This document shows, one piece after another, positions 1 through 9,763 of a stretch of DNA of 64,000 bases. The DNA comes from Endomychus coccineus (taxonomy: Eukaryota; Arthropoda; Insecta; Coleoptera; Endomychidae). A model generated the notes under the pieces. The model saw only the letters and a program-made list of their open reading frames with translations, was not told the origin of the DNA and ran no database searches. The position numbers were made by a program, and so were the translations under genes. Position 1 is the stretch's first letter, and each line of letters opens with the position of its first letter. The stretch covers positions 406,001-470,000 of the forward strand of contig CAUEHT010000004.1 of the NCBI GenBank assembly GCA_958510875.1, given 5' to 3'.

Positions 1-49
1 TGAGGAGACTATAATCTTTCTCACACTTATTCCAATTTGTAATTTCGAT

Positions 50-265
50 TTATACCAAAAGCCTATTGTCATCTCCACAATGCTGGTGATGATGTAACGT
101 TAATCCTATGTATTGTAAAAATTGTTTATTTGCAGATGTTAACTCTTCAAGTTTTCTTTTTACACTGAGTTCACTTTTCCATTTTTTTGATGTTATAGTA
201 TTGTTATTAACTACAGATGTATCAGTAAGGGGTGATGGAGCCGAAACGTTATATGCGAACACCAT
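50..265 (-). CDS. P1 small ORF with LTxxNxxFLxxIG motif
   Basis: A 71-residue ORF lying directly downstream of the penton-like gene of P1. I recognise no family. Residues about 42-55 contain an L-T-x-x-N-x-x-F-L-x-x-I-G pattern that resembles the L-x-x-E-N-x-x-F-L-x-x-L-G-Y segment of the small ORF found between penton and major capsid genes in P2, P3 and P4. The shared position and motif suggest one conserved small virion or accessory gene. The start lies next to the penton stop. The major capsid gene expected next is outside the window. Confidence 0.4.
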   Translation of the reverse strand: MVFAYNVSAPSPLTDTSVVNNNTITSKKWKSELSVKRKLEELTSANKQFLQYIGLTLHHHQHCGDDNRLLV

Positions 266-266
266 G

Positions 267-969
267 TTATTGTAATTTTTTCAAATGTACTCTAACTGTG
301 ACAACTTCCTTCCTGAAATTGACCAATTTATTATTCTGATCTGTAATTTTGAGTTCAATATCAATGATATGTCGTGTATTAATTGGTAGATAAATAACAC
401 TAAGCGGACTTTCAACGATTTTAAAACCTGGTGGTGTAGTGGGAAAAAACATGTGTAGTATATGTACAAGCTTGTCATTATTATAAGAATTTGTTACTAA
501 ATTACGTTCAATACATATAGCATTGACTTGAGAAATATCTATGAGAAAGTCAGATTCGTGTCTTCTCTTTTTAATCAATGTACGTTCAGCGAAACCTAAT
601 AATCCTGCAATGCTATTAGGTTGATTGAAATAAATGTCGTTTGTACATTTTATTTCACATTTCATTGTATTATTATTGACTCGTAGGTAGATTCCAACAT
701 CTTGATTGTCTTCTTTATGTCTCGTTTGTAATTGATTTCGTATATATTTCCCAATGTCAGCAACTTCATATGTACCCTCTGGTAATTCGATCGGATCTTT
801 AGCACCTTCGTAGTGGAACTTCTTATTAGAAGAATCTACGTTTGGGATCGAATTGTAAGTAACGTCGATCAGACCCAACATATGTTTCGTTCTCGTCTAG
901 CAATATAGGAGGATAGATTCTAGCCGCAAGTACTGAATCACGTTGGGATAATGTAAACGTATGAGACAT
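267..969 (-). pseudogene. P1 penton-like minor capsid protein, frameshifted
   Basis: Homologous over its length to the 247-residue penton-like protein of P4: shared N-terminal SxTFT start, a TYNSIPN block, a GLLGF-like block, and a PPGFxI...IYLPI block near the C-terminus. In Polintons this is the single-jelly-roll vertex protein. The ATG at 969 opens a frame that runs about 30 codons and then shifts at about 880, where an indel removes residues just before TYNSIPN. The main remaining frame is 267-881. It follows protease and minor capsid genes on the same strand, the same relative order as in P4. Identification rests on alignment to the neighbouring copies. Confidence 0.7.
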
Positions 970-1016
970 CTTTACAGACTGAAGTATATCGAATGAATAA
1001 GACACTATAAATTACA

Positions 1017-1330
1017 TCATAAATATTTTTTGAATAAAAATAATAAACATAAGTGACCACAATTATAACTGTTATAAGTTTGATAAATATCATGATTATA
1101 TAAAATATTACACACTCCATTTGAATTGAAATATTTTATTGCTTCTAGTGGTGGTCTAAGATTTCCATAGCTATCAAAATAAATTATATTTTGCTCATTT
1201 TTCCTATAACTAGTCCAGTGCGATCAGGATTTATCTTTATCATCTAAATTAATCATTTCCATCTCATTCTTATGTATTTTCACTGGTAAATTATTTCTCA
1301 TAATAAACCTCTGAAATGTGGAATTTTCAT
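1017..1330 (-). pseudogene. P1 adenain-like cysteine protease (PRO), one nonsense codon
   Basis: Polinton capsid-maturation protease of the adenovirus/Ulp1 type. The frame starts at an ATG at 1330 that overlaps the TGA of the minor capsid gene (ATGA). It shows KIPHFRG, a histidine block (SHW), an YFDSYGNLRPP block and a C-terminal YNCGHLCL block matching the catalytic cysteine region. An in-frame TGA at 1224-1226 just before the histidine breaks the gene. It would be about 104 codons, short for the family, with core motifs in order. Upstream gene: minor capsid; downstream: penton-like. Confidence 0.7.
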
Positions 1331-1815
1331 TTCAATCCAGTTGAGGCTGGAGCCTGTCTTAAAAAAAGCCCCAATCCCGTCTTGTACGGTCTCAGATACA
1401 GTCCATTACCCATTGCTATAGACTACATCGTTTTGTTGTGTCTCTGAGACTCGTCTAATTGTTGTTTACCTAATTTAGTATCATTTACTGCCTTCGCTAT
1501 TCCAGCAGCACCTCCACCTAGTGCACCGAGTGCACTTAGTGCTGCAAATATTGGTATAAGTGGTAATATGCCACCAGTTTTAGGTACTTGTATTACACGT
1601 ACAGGTCCTATTCGTTTTTTAAGTTTTTTAACTGATTTCATTGCAGCCAGAATAGCATCATTGAAATTTTTAGGGTTACGTTGAACAATCTTTTTCTTAA
1701 TTTGTCCAATTACATTCTTCAAACTTGTTAACTTTTTCGTTTTTTTAACAATTTTTTTTATTTGCATTTTTGAACGTTTTTTAGATTTTTTTGATTTTTG
1801 TTTATTTGATACCAT
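1327..1815 (-). pseudogene. P1 basic core/minor capsid protein, C-terminal part
   Basis: A lysine-rich N-terminus (first 30 residues mostly K, S, Q) leads into a PKTGG...PLIPIFAALSALGALGGGAAGIA hydrophobic glycine/alanine segment and a KLGKQQLDESQRHNKTM tail. P4 carries the same hydrophobic segment and tail at the C-terminus of its PLA2 minor capsid protein. An in-frame TAG at 1423-1425 interrupts the frame, which resumes as a GLYLxPYKTGLGLFL-type tail ending at 1327. In P1 the PLA2 domain and this part are on separate ORFs, either a true split into several genes or decay of one long gene. Confidence 0.55.
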
Positions 1816-1884
1816 TTTTTCTTTTCGTAACCAATTTGCGTGTTAACTGTTTGAAAATCGTTTTTGTACTGAACATTTCAACAC

Positions 1885-2187
1885 TCATTTATATGTTTTT
1901 ATTTTTTTCACCGATCCGTCACCGGCATCATCATCCAACTTACGTTTATTAATATTTGATTCAAGTTTCAGCTTCTTAGTAGTAGTGATATCAGCTTCAT
2001 CGTCTTCATTAAAACGTATTTTCCTTTTTCTCGCGATGAGCTTAGGACGTTCAGTAATACTCATTTTTCTTAAAGGAATTGTACTATCACCATCTTCTTC
2101 TTCTAATTTCCTTTTTAGTGATAATGTTTTAATAATACTCATTATAGGAGTGGTAAATGTAATATCTTTCGTTTCCACATCATCCAC
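1885..2187 (-). CDS. P1 lysine-rich hypothetical protein between minor capsid parts
   Basis: A 100-residue ORF with repeated KRKLEEE/KRKIRFNEDDE-type basic-acidic patches, no cysteines, and a basic end. I recognise no domain. It lies between the PLA2-domain ORF and the hydrophobic minor capsid ORF on the same strand, so it could be a DNA-binding core protein or a spacer of a formerly longer minor capsid protein. A related KRK-rich block seems to repeat upstream (about 2190-2330) in a broken frame, suggesting local duplication. Low complexity makes the coding call uncertain. Confidence 0.35.
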   Translation of the reverse strand: MDDVETKDITFTTPIMSIIKTLSLKRKLEEEDGDSTIPLRKMSITERPKLIARKRKIRFNEDDEADITTTKKLKLESNINKRKLDDDAGDGSVKKIKTYK

Positions 2188-2333
2188 TTTCTGTTTTCTA
2201 ACTTTATTACATATTTTTCTTTTTTCAAAAGCAATTGTACTATCATCTTCTTCAAATTTTATGTTTAGTTATGGTTGTATTATAGGAGTAATATCTTTCG
2301 TTTTCACATCATTCAATTTCCTAACTTTATTTT

Positions 2334-2600
2334 TTATAGTATATTTTTACTAGTATTTGTTTTAGTTTTTATTGATGTTTTGTACTGTCTTATATTGTTT
2401 AAGCTGATTTCAATATTTCTTAAAGAATTCTCTACAAACTTTTTAGTCTTTTCCATGGACTTGAAGCAATTATTAACAATTTGATTGCAATTATTGTTGT
2501 ATCCCATACCAAGTTTTACTTTAGCCTTCATCGTACCAGCTATCCCCAATGCAGCCATTTTTTCACCTAACGATGCATTGTTAGGATGAAATCTGAGCAA
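2334..2600 (-). CDS. P1 minor capsid middle segment
   Basis: An 88-residue ORF beginning with an LGEKMAALGIAGTMKAKVKLGMG stretch that aligns to the FGERIAAFGVNKIMKAKRKLGMG segment after the PLA2 domain of the P4 minor capsid protein. It overlaps the end of the PLA2 ORF (2581-2853) in another frame, so a single frameshift near 2590 probably split one gene. The rest is asparagine/lysine-rich and not recognisable. Best read as the continuation of the PLA2 protein. Confidence 0.5.
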   Translation of the reverse strand: MLRFHPNNASLGEKMAALGIAGTMKAKVKLGMGYNNNCNQIVNNCFKSMEKTKKFVENSLRNIEISLNNIRQYKTSIKTKTNTSKNIL

Positions 2601-2853
2601 GAGCTTTATCAGCTAGCATTTTGTCAGCTTCATGACGACGTTCAATATCCTCTCCCTGAGAATATGCTATGTCATGTTGTTTACACGCTTCATCTAATTC
2701 ATTTACCCCCTTATCGCCTCGAGCTAATCTTTTTTCAAGTTTAGTACCCGGACCGCAATATCTATATCCTGGTATATGCATTTCAAACGGTAAATTATTT
2801 ATAACGCTATTCATAATATTCTCCCCCTCTACAATATTTGGATAAAATTTCAT
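2581..2853 (-). CDS. P1 minor capsid protein, phospholipase A2 domain
   Basis: A 90-residue ORF carrying a secreted-type PLA2 signature: calcium-loop YCGPGTKL at about residues 32-39, then the helix LDEACKQHDIAY with the catalytic His-Asp pair. This is the PLA2 type found in parvovirus VP1 and in adintovirus/Polinton virions, where it is thought to breach the endosomal membrane. The motif residues are intact here. The gene diverges from the plus-strand ATPase gene across about 115 bp, which should hold promoters for both. Confidence 0.75.
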   Translation of the reverse strand: MKFYPNIVEGENIMNSVINNLPFEMHIPGYRYCGPGTKLEKRLARGDKGVNELDEACKQHDIAYSQGEDIERRHEADKMLADKALAQISS

Positions 2854-2969
2854 TTTTCTTATTATCGTTTAGATTGTAGCTCAATCAATGTTCAGCCTTG
2901 ACTGATTATAAATGTTGATGAATGATAATTTTATAGTTACAGTTGATTTATTGTTTGGAGAAGAGAGCA

Positions 2970-3656
2970 ATGAAAGCGATAAAACAGCGAACAGCTTTAA
3001 GTGTAAATAATCACGATTTAGTTCAAGATAAGGATAATAAAAAACATGGCTCACTTTTACCTTCCACGATAAGATGTATAATTGTGGGTCCGTCAAACTG
3101 TGGAAAAACTAATGTGATGATCAGCTTGATCGAACACGAAAACGGATTGAAATTTGAAAATGTTTACTTATACTCAAGATCCTTACATCAACCTAAATAC
3201 ATATATTTGGAAAAATTATTAAGACCCATCAAAGGTATTGGTTTTTATCCGTTTAGCAGCAGTGAGGAAATACTAGAGCCATCTAAAGCAAAGCACAATT
3301 CACTATTTATATTTGATGATGTAGCATGCAATAATCGAAACGTGATACGAGATTATTTCAGTAGGGGAAGACACAATCATGTGGATTGTTTCTATCTTTG
3401 TCAAACTTATGCTATAATCCCTAAGCACTTGATACGAGACAATGCGAATGCATTCGTTCTCTTCAAACAAGACGAGCTAAATTTAAAGCACATTTACAAT
3501 GATCATGTGGGCACCGATATGACTCTTGAACAATTTCGAAATATGTGTGCTTTATGCTAGCAGAAACAGTACGGTCTTCTATCAATTTTTAAAGATAACA
3601 ATATAGTCAATGGGAGGTACAGAAAACGTTCCGATCATTTCATTCTTCTTCAATAA
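2970..3656 (+). pseudogene. P1 FtsK/A32-type genome-packaging ATPase, one nonsense codon
   Basis: Walker A is visible as GPSNCGKTNVM and Walker B as SLFIFDDV, followed by a conserved YFSRGRHN...FYLCQT block and KQDELNLKHIYNDHVGTDM. This is the A32-like ATPase that Polintons and many DNA viruses use to load genomes into capsids. The frame reaches a TAG at 3558-3560 where P4 has tryptophan, then continues in frame to 3656 with recognisable homology (NGRYRK). I chose ATG 2970 because it aligns with the MMKIVKQ start region of P4. Confidence 0.8.
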
Positions 3657-3659
3657 ACC

Positions 3660-3790
3660 ACTCCTCTCATCCGCTCACAGATCAGACCAGTTTAAAGCAG
3701 TTCAAAGCGGTTAAGAAGCAGTACTTCTCTCATCCACTCACAGATCAGACCAGTTCAAAGCAGTTAAAAGCTGTTTCCAGATCTAAAGTA
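3660..3790 (+). repeat. Short tandem duplication after ATPase (about 65 bp unit)
   Basis: The segment with CTCACAGATCAGACCAGTT and AAAGCAGTT repeats at about 3665 and 3730. A related AACAGCTTT-rich tract at 25190-25265 (reverse orientation) also sits just downstream of an ATPase gene fragment, so it may be a remnant of a shared 3' region of this lineage. Confidence 0.5.
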
Positions 3791-3806
3791 AAAGCAGTTA
3801 AAAAGA

Positions 3807-5008
3807 TTGAATATCAACAAAACAATATCAGATGAGAAACCAACTGTAGCCACATCAGACCCATTCCTAAAAAAAATAAAAATGAATATTAATGATAGAC
3901 ATTTGAAACGAAGACTCATACAAAAGCGTAAAGATGTTAAGAACAAATTAGATATATTGAAACATGGTGAGATCGTTCAAGCAAAAATGTTTTCACCTAT
4001 AACTAAACATTTAAAAAATATTGAATATAAGTTAGATTCATCAACGAATAATAATAAATTAAAAAATCAACATGAAGAACCTGAAGTTAGTGATGAAAAT
4101 TTCATTAAACTTGATGATGATAACAAACATTTTAACAAAGCTAAAATGGAAATTGATTTTCGAAATGATGATGATGATAATGATGTGAACCATGGAAAAA
4201 CATCTGCTATTGATAATTTATCAGATATTATGTATCATGCAACACCAGTTCCTGAAAAGAAAATAGAGTTCACCACATTCTACACCAAAGCAAAGAAATT
4301 GGTTTGAAAACGTGAGCGCAATAGTAGAACCAAGCAGTTTGAAGCAATCCATTATAGAAGAACTTGATTGGAATGAACATTGAAAATTCTGCAGACTTAT
4401 CAGCCTTACTACTACATAAGACTCGCAAGGAGGAAATAGACGAAAAATCTTTTATTGATTATTTAGAGCAGTACGATTCGTTACCGAGAAAATACATACG
4501 AGATATGATTACTGATGATAGCAATGAGTTTGATCATAAATATGGTGTTAGACATAATCCTGCGACAGAAAAATTTTACATTGGAAACTCATCTTTAAAA
4601 ATAAACGGTTCAGATTTAGTTGTAAAAGATAAGACGTATAAAGGTACACAGGGACTGTATGAGTTGCTTTTTAAAAAGAATCCTCGACACTTTACTGCTG
4701 AAGATGAAAAATCGTATAGAGATATTATTTTGAGAACAAATGCACATAGAAGATACTATCAATCATCGAAGCAAGTGGATGGTAGTAAATTGGATAAATA
4801 TGAAAAAATTATTGCACCTATAATTGGCCGTTGAATGTTTATGCAGGCTACTAACAATCCAATCGAATACGTACATTGGGATGATCCAAATGAACTTGTT
4901 GAAAGATTACGTTTATTAGTTGCATCACAAGAAGCAGGTCATACAGGTCATGCAAATGAAATAAATTCCATCATAGAAGAGTTACGTGAAGCTAAAATTA
5001 TCAAATGA
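3807..5008 (+). pseudogene. P1 DUF8207-like protein, interrupted
   Basis: Homologue of the 354-residue P4 protein. An N-terminal basic/coiled part (3807-4307) is followed after a stop by a part with GVRHNPATEKFYIG, KGTQGLYELLF and NAHRR blocks (4364-4834). After a further TGA a final segment has IEYVHWDDPNELVERLRLLVAS and IIEELREA. The middle part resembles the DUF8207 domain of proteins common in invertebrate repeats; function unknown. The final TGA overlaps the integrase start as ATGA at 5005-5008. The true start is uncertain; 3807 is a TTG and the first in-frame ATG is near 3882. Confidence 0.6.
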
Positions 5009-5880
5009 GTAAATTCATAACTGAAGCCAAACGACAAGTTGTTGAAGAAATTCATAAACCTGCTCGCATTAATTTTAAACGTCGTAAAGTGATATTAAAA
5101 TCCCTCATCGGTTTATTTCAAGCCAATCTCGTCGAGATGTTACCGTATTCCAAGGAAAACAATGGATTCAAATACATTCTGGTTGTAATTAATTGTTTCT
5201 CAAAATTTGTGTGGGCTTTTCCTCTCAGAAACAAGTCCGGTCCTGAAGTTACCAATGCTATGGAGAAGGTGTTCGAAATACAAAAGCCGAATAATTTACA
5301 AACCGATATGGGCACTGAGTTTTTTAATAAGAATTTCCAAAAGTTATTAAGCAAATATCGAGTGCATCATTATAATGTGTTTAGTGAAAAAAAAGCCTCA
5401 ATCGTTGAACGGGTTAATAGAACCTTGAAAAATATCATGTGGAAGGAATTCAATCTACAGGGAAATTATAAATGGCTAGATTTACTAAAACGTGTGGTAC
5501 ACAAGTACAATACAAAAATACACAGGACAATCAAAATGAGACCTGCAGATGTTAAGAGAAAACATGAAGAAACTCTTTTAAAAACATTATACAACAGAAT
5601 AAAATTAACTGATAAAAATCAGAAATTCAAAGTTGGTGATCACGTTCGCATTCCGAAAACTCGGGGTATTTTCGACAAAAAATACATGCCTAATTGGTCT
5701 ACTGAAGTTTTTACAATCAAAACAGTTCAACTTACTAATCCAACCACGTATTTATTGCAAGATGCCAACAATCAAGACATTCAAGGTGGATTTTATGAAT
5801 TACAATTGCAGAAAGTTAAATATCCTGATGTTTATTTGGTGGAGAGAATTTTAAAACGTAAAAACAATAAAGTGTGTTAA
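5005..5880 (+). CDS. P1 retroviral-type integrase, first catalytic Asp replaced
   Basis: A 291-residue RVE-superfamily integrase of the Polinton type. It starts with a conserved EEIHKPARxNFKRRKV segment, then the DDE core: the first catalytic aspartate position reads Asn (LFQANLVEM), the second is present (LQTDMGTEF), and the glutamate is present (SIVERVNRTLK). An SH3-like region with KVGDHVRIPK follows. The frame stops at 5880 just where the chromodomain should begin; WLGFPNKFNSWI continues in another frame to about 5938, so an indel removed the chromodomain. With the Asp-to-Asn change the enzyme is probably inactive. Confidence 0.8.
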   Translation: MSKFITEAKRQVVEEIHKPARINFKRRKVILKSLIGLFQANLVEMLPYSKENNGFKYILVVINCFSKFVWAFPLRNKSGPEVTNAMEKVFEIQKPNNLQTDMGTEFFNKNFQKLLSKYRVHHYNVFSEKKASIVERVNRTLKNIMWKEFNLQGNYKWLDLLKRVVHKYNTKIHRTIKMRPADVKRKHEETLLKTLYNRIKLTDKNQKFKVGDHVRIPKTRGIFDKKYMPNWSTEVFTIKTVQLTNPTTYLLQDANNQDIQGGFYELQLQKVKYPDVYLVERILKRKNNKVC

Positions 5881-5938
5881 ATGGTTAGGTTTTCCAAATA
5901 AATTTAATAGTTGGATAAGTTCTGATAATATTGCATAA

Positions 5939-6178
5939 TTATTTTATTATATTTCCTCATTATATATGTTAATTGACATTTACTAATAAATAATAATAGT
6001 AAAAACTGTATTTATTTTTTCCATAATTGAAAACACATATCGTAAAAATAATACCCGAAACAATAAGTTAAGTTATGGAATGGAAAATGTAGAAAATTGA
6101 AGTTAGATAAATAAAAAACAATATAAATTAAACTTTTAATTTATTTAAAATATATTTTTCAAGTTGCACATGTGTAGA
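5939..6178. other. AT-rich intergenic region, nothing recognised
   Basis: About 240 bp of AT-rich sequence between the convergent integrase and the minus-strand 206-residue gene. I see no ORF, repeat or RNA gene; it likely holds the two transcript ends. Confidence 0.4.
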
Positions 6179-6793
6179 TCATTGACATGTCTCTTTGATG
6201 TTATCGAAATTTCGAAAGAGAGTGTCCAAGCACAAAATTTGTAATGATGGTGAAATTATTCTATAGTTGGAATCGACTTCACCCTCTACCCCAGAAAACA
6301 TTCGGAACAGCTTGAAGGCTTGAGAATTAGTATCTCTTCGGATACCACGCATGTCCATTATCTCACATCGGTACGGTAGAAGTGCGATTCGATAAAAATC
6401 AATATCAATATAATGTAGCACTCTAAAACAATCGAGTATATACGATCCTGGTTTCGGGGCGATACCCGAAATTTGATGTAATACGATTTTTTTCATTCTT
6501 TTATGTTTATATTTAAACTGACCTTCGAAATTCATATCGATTATCTTCCAATCTTCTGGAGGTGGATCGAAATCTCCTCCGAAATAGAAAATATCAGCAT
6601 ACGCCCAATCAGTCGAGGCCCCCACAAGGAAAGTTACGAATTCTCCAGCTATTATCCAATTTTTGGATGGTAAGTGTAATCCTTCGAAGATTTTCATCAA
6701 ATTCGGAGGACATACGCTTGTTACGAATTTCTTTGCATCGTACACAGTGGTGAGCACACTATGAATGAAACTGTTGTATAATTGTGAAGACAT
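6179..6793 (-). CDS. Hypothetical protein, possible nucleotidyltransferase-like fold
   Basis: An intact ORF of about 204 residues on the minus strand at the right side of P1, converging with the integrase. I do not recognise it confidently. A segment at about residues 48-76 (IIAGEFVTFLVGA...YADIFYFGGDFD) has the look of a glycine turn followed by an acidic DIxxFxxxD motif, as in nucleotidyltransferase-fold proteins, but the spacing is loose. No signal peptide or membrane segment is evident. Intactness beside decayed neighbours suggests late capture or continued constraint. ATG 6793 was preferred over the upstream MI codons. Confidence 0.5.
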   Translation of the reverse strand: MSSQLYNSFIHSVLTTVYDAKKFVTSVCPPNLMKIFEGLHLPSKNWIIAGEFVTFLVGASTDWAYADIFYFGGDFDPPPEDWKIIDMNFEGQFKYKHKRMKKIVLHQISGIAPKPGSYILDCFRVLHYIDIDFYRIALLPYRCEIMDMRGIRRDTNSQAFKLFRMFSGVEGEVDSNYRIISPSLQILCLDTLFRNFDNIKETCQ

Positions 6794-7119
6794 AATCACT
6801 AGTTGATGGTATTGAAGCTATGATTCTATTTTGCTTGTTTGGTTTAGTTGAGAATGCATTCCGTATTTATACTCTGAAATAGCATTTTTATAACTTTGGA
6901 ATAGATTAATAAACAAGTAATAATGATGCAACTAAGCGTAATTGCAATACGGCGCCGTGAAGACTGAAAAAAATCAAGTTTGAACAAACATGTTTCGTTA
7001 ATATTCGCAGATTAGCTTGTTCACCCCAAAAAGATGATGCAATAATCCAAAATTAGAATGCAGATTACCTTGTTTATCACAAAAGATGATGCAATAAGAA
7101 CAAAATTTTATGCAATAAG
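6794..7119. other. Upstream region, no gene seen
   Basis: AT-rich sequence upstream of the 206-residue gene containing two short repeated phrases (AGATGATGCAATAA near 7031 and 7090). Nothing else recognised. Confidence 0.35.
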
Positions 7120-7545
7120 CCGAACCTAGCCGAACCTAAAATGAATAAGATTATCGAACGAATCGAAACTTCAAGGTCTACCAAACCGAGTATTACCGAA
7201 CATAGTCAAAATATTACCGAACATAGCTGAATCAAGGTCAACCAAACCGAGTATACACGAGTATTACCGAACATAGTCGAAATTAGCTTCAACACCCTTT
7301 TTCAACCCTTAACAATGCTATTCTCACCACCTCTTCAGTACACCCTAAGCCTCTGGTCATTGGTGTCAAGCTACAAGAACGAAACTTCAAGGTCAACCAA
7401 ACCGAGTATACATGAATATTACCCGAACATAGACGAAATATTACCGAACATAGCCGAAAAAGCCTCTGGTCATTGGCGTCAAGCTACAAGAAGTGCGGTC
7501 GCTGCACGAAGACACACGAGTATTCACGAACATTGCCGAAGTGGG
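7120..7545. repeat. Degenerate short repeats (ACCGAACATAGYCGAA)
   Basis: Irregular copies of a phrase like TTACCGAACATAGCCGAA occur about eight times, mixed with CAACCAAACCGAGTATAC and a duplicated CCTCTGGTCATTGG...CAAGCTACAAGAA phrase (7350 and 7462). It separates P1 from the truncated 5' end of P2. Confidence 0.6.
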
Positions 7546-7596
7546 TAGAAGTGGATGGCTTGTATATAGAACCGGCCTTACTATACTACTCAAGTA

Positions 7597-8021
7597 ATTG
7601 TGTTAGATGCAAACGGCCTGAAATTTGAAAACGTGTTTATATATTCAAAGTCTTCACACCAACCAAAATACCAGTTACAGGGAGAAACATTAAAGAACAT
7701 TGTTGTACTTGGAGATTTTCCATATACTGAAAGTTATGAGGTCATAGACTCAACAGAAGCGAAACCTGATTCGATAATAATATTCGATGATGTAATGGAT
7801 GAGAAACAGGAGAACATTGCTTGATTATTTTCAAACAGGATGAACTCAATTTGAAACATATATTTACCGATCATATAAGTATCGACATGTCACTCGAGAA
7901 ATTCAAAGAGATATGTAGCGTATGTTGGAGAGATAAATATGGATTCCTTATGATAAACAAAGACTGTGACATGAACAAAGGGCGTTATCGCAAAAGTTTT
8001 GATAGCTATATATACATCTAA
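7597..8021 (+). pseudogene. P2 packaging ATPase, 5'-truncated remnant
   Basis: Matches the P4 ATPase from just after Walker A (LLLDANGLKFENV) to the end. Walker B survives as SIIIFDDV. A deletion after about 7817 removes the SRGRHN...DNANC block before IIFKQDELNLKHIF. The 5' part of the gene, the upstream minisatellite and the left terminal repeat of P2 are missing, so the breakpoint at about 7597 marks the truncation of the element. Confidence 0.8.
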
Positions 8022-8063
8022 CATGTATATATACTTCCATTTGGAATAGACTAACCACTCAGC

Positions 8064-9119
8064 ATGGACGTGAATGTGCCTAACAAGTTAAAAGAAAACA
8101 ACAATTGAAGAAAAGAATTTGGGAGTTGGCAAACGTTGTGAGGAAAAAATATATGGCTGTGAAACTGAATAAGCCTGAAAATGAAGAAATTCTAGATAAC
8201 ATGTTCAGGAATGTATCTAAAGCCTTAGAGGGAATCGCGGAAAATGCTGAAATAATCAAACAAAATTCGTTGGTTAAGCCTAGGAATATCATTTCTACAG
8301 CAACACAAATGGAGAACATACCAATCCCAATTATTGTAACTGGAGGAGAAGAATTCGAATATAACCCCCTAGATACTGGGGAGGATGTGTTTACCCACGA
8401 ACATACTATCGATCAGATTCGTGAAGAATTCAGAAAACTGAAGAAAGATAGTGCAGCGGCTACAGATGAGTTTCTGCAACAACACATCACATTAGCACGT
8501 TATCACTTGGGAGGATTCCTATTGGATGATGATGTCAAGAAATACGATGATAGACTGTGTTTGGAATATAATTCAACTTCAGACAAATGGTTCATGGGTA
8601 ATCAACCTATAGAAATTGATAGTGAGAGTAATATAATTATTAAGGGTACTCCGTTCAAGGATACCACAGTACTGTATAATTTGATATTTTACAGAGATGT
8701 TCTACCTGACACTTACACCTTGGAGGACGGATAGAACTACAGCCAAATGATGAAAATGACTAGTGCCATAGACGTAATAACGATCCAGATGATCAAATAA
8801 GAAACACTGTAAAATACAAACATGTACTGAAACCTTTGATTAATTCCATGAAAAGACCAAAACATACACTGGAAATGCATATATCAAAAACGATATGCTT
8901 GAATATAACGAGAGACCTATCGAATATGTTTATTGGGATGACGTTAACGAAATTGTGGATGGACTAAGACTCCTTGTTGCATCCTCGCACGCTGGTAACA
9001 ATAACCATCACAATGAGATAATCTCTATAATAAAAGAGTTGAGAGAGGCTGGTGTAATTGAACAAAAAACAAGTGTAAGACAAATTCATCACAGTTATAA
9101 AGATGGTTCCATTGGATAA
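8064..9119 (+). pseudogene. P2 DUF8207-like protein, frameshifted
   Basis: Full-length homologue of the P4 354-residue gene. The ATG at 8064 aligns with the P4 start; a 1-nt deletion near 8100 shifts the frame, the main block runs 8105-8734, a TAG follows at 8732, and the C-terminal IEYVYWDDVNEIVD segment resumes at 8895-9119. The end overlaps the next gene by 17 nt exactly as in P4. A TATA-like ATGTATATATAC sits about 40 nt upstream, also as in P4. Confidence 0.8.
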
Positions 9120-9746
9120 GGTCGGCAGACCCTCCTCTTCCATGTGGATATATGATACAAATATATTTGATAATAATTTCAAACAAGTTCACGAACAAGG
9201 ATTATTCTCAACGAGCGATGGAAGTTGTGATATGGAAAATCGTAGATTGTGCAACGTAAAATCGCCGAATGATGATGGAGATGTTGCAAATAAAGTATAT
9301 GTTGATAAATTAACACACGAACTGAATCTGGAAACGGAAATCACTCCTAAAGATACCTTCAATGTCAGGGTTGATAATATGATCAAAGATATCAACAAGG
9401 ATCTGGATGAACATAAATTAACGGATGAGAAGGTCATTCTCAACATTGATAAACATCTGACGGACATTCAGAATAAATATAATGGAATTTAAAATCAGAG
9501 TACAAAACAAACAGTGATAGTGTGAGGGAAAACAGAAATGAAATAAAAGAGATCGATAAGACATTTAACAGTGTGAACAGGCGTCTAAATGACATTACTA
9601 GTAAAGTGGAGACGTGAGAATGACGGATGACATCTGTGGAACCTTCTAAGGAGAGACTCTCATCATCTACAACAACAGAGCAGGTCTCTGTGAAACGTTT
9701 AACTCCAAATCCTTTGAATATACCCAAAAAATTGAACCTACACTAG
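9103..9746 (+). pseudogene. P2 fibre-like coiled-coil protein, frameshifted
   Basis: Homologue of the 217-residue P4 fibre-like protein. The head segment with RLCNVKSPNDDGDVANKVYVD is intact in 9103-9492; a deletion of about 10 nt at 9490 then shifts the frame, and a later TGA breaks the coiled-coil part. It overlaps the end of the DUF8207-like gene by 17 nt. Confidence 0.75.
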
Positions 9747-9763
9747 ATTTCTTCATTGATAAG

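Noticed and set aside
2581..2853. Integrated parvovirus (densovirus) suggested by the PLA2 motif
   Set aside because: Neighbouring genes (protease, penton-like, packaging ATPase, integrase) fit a Polinton-like element; no parvovirus NS1 or capsid is visible.
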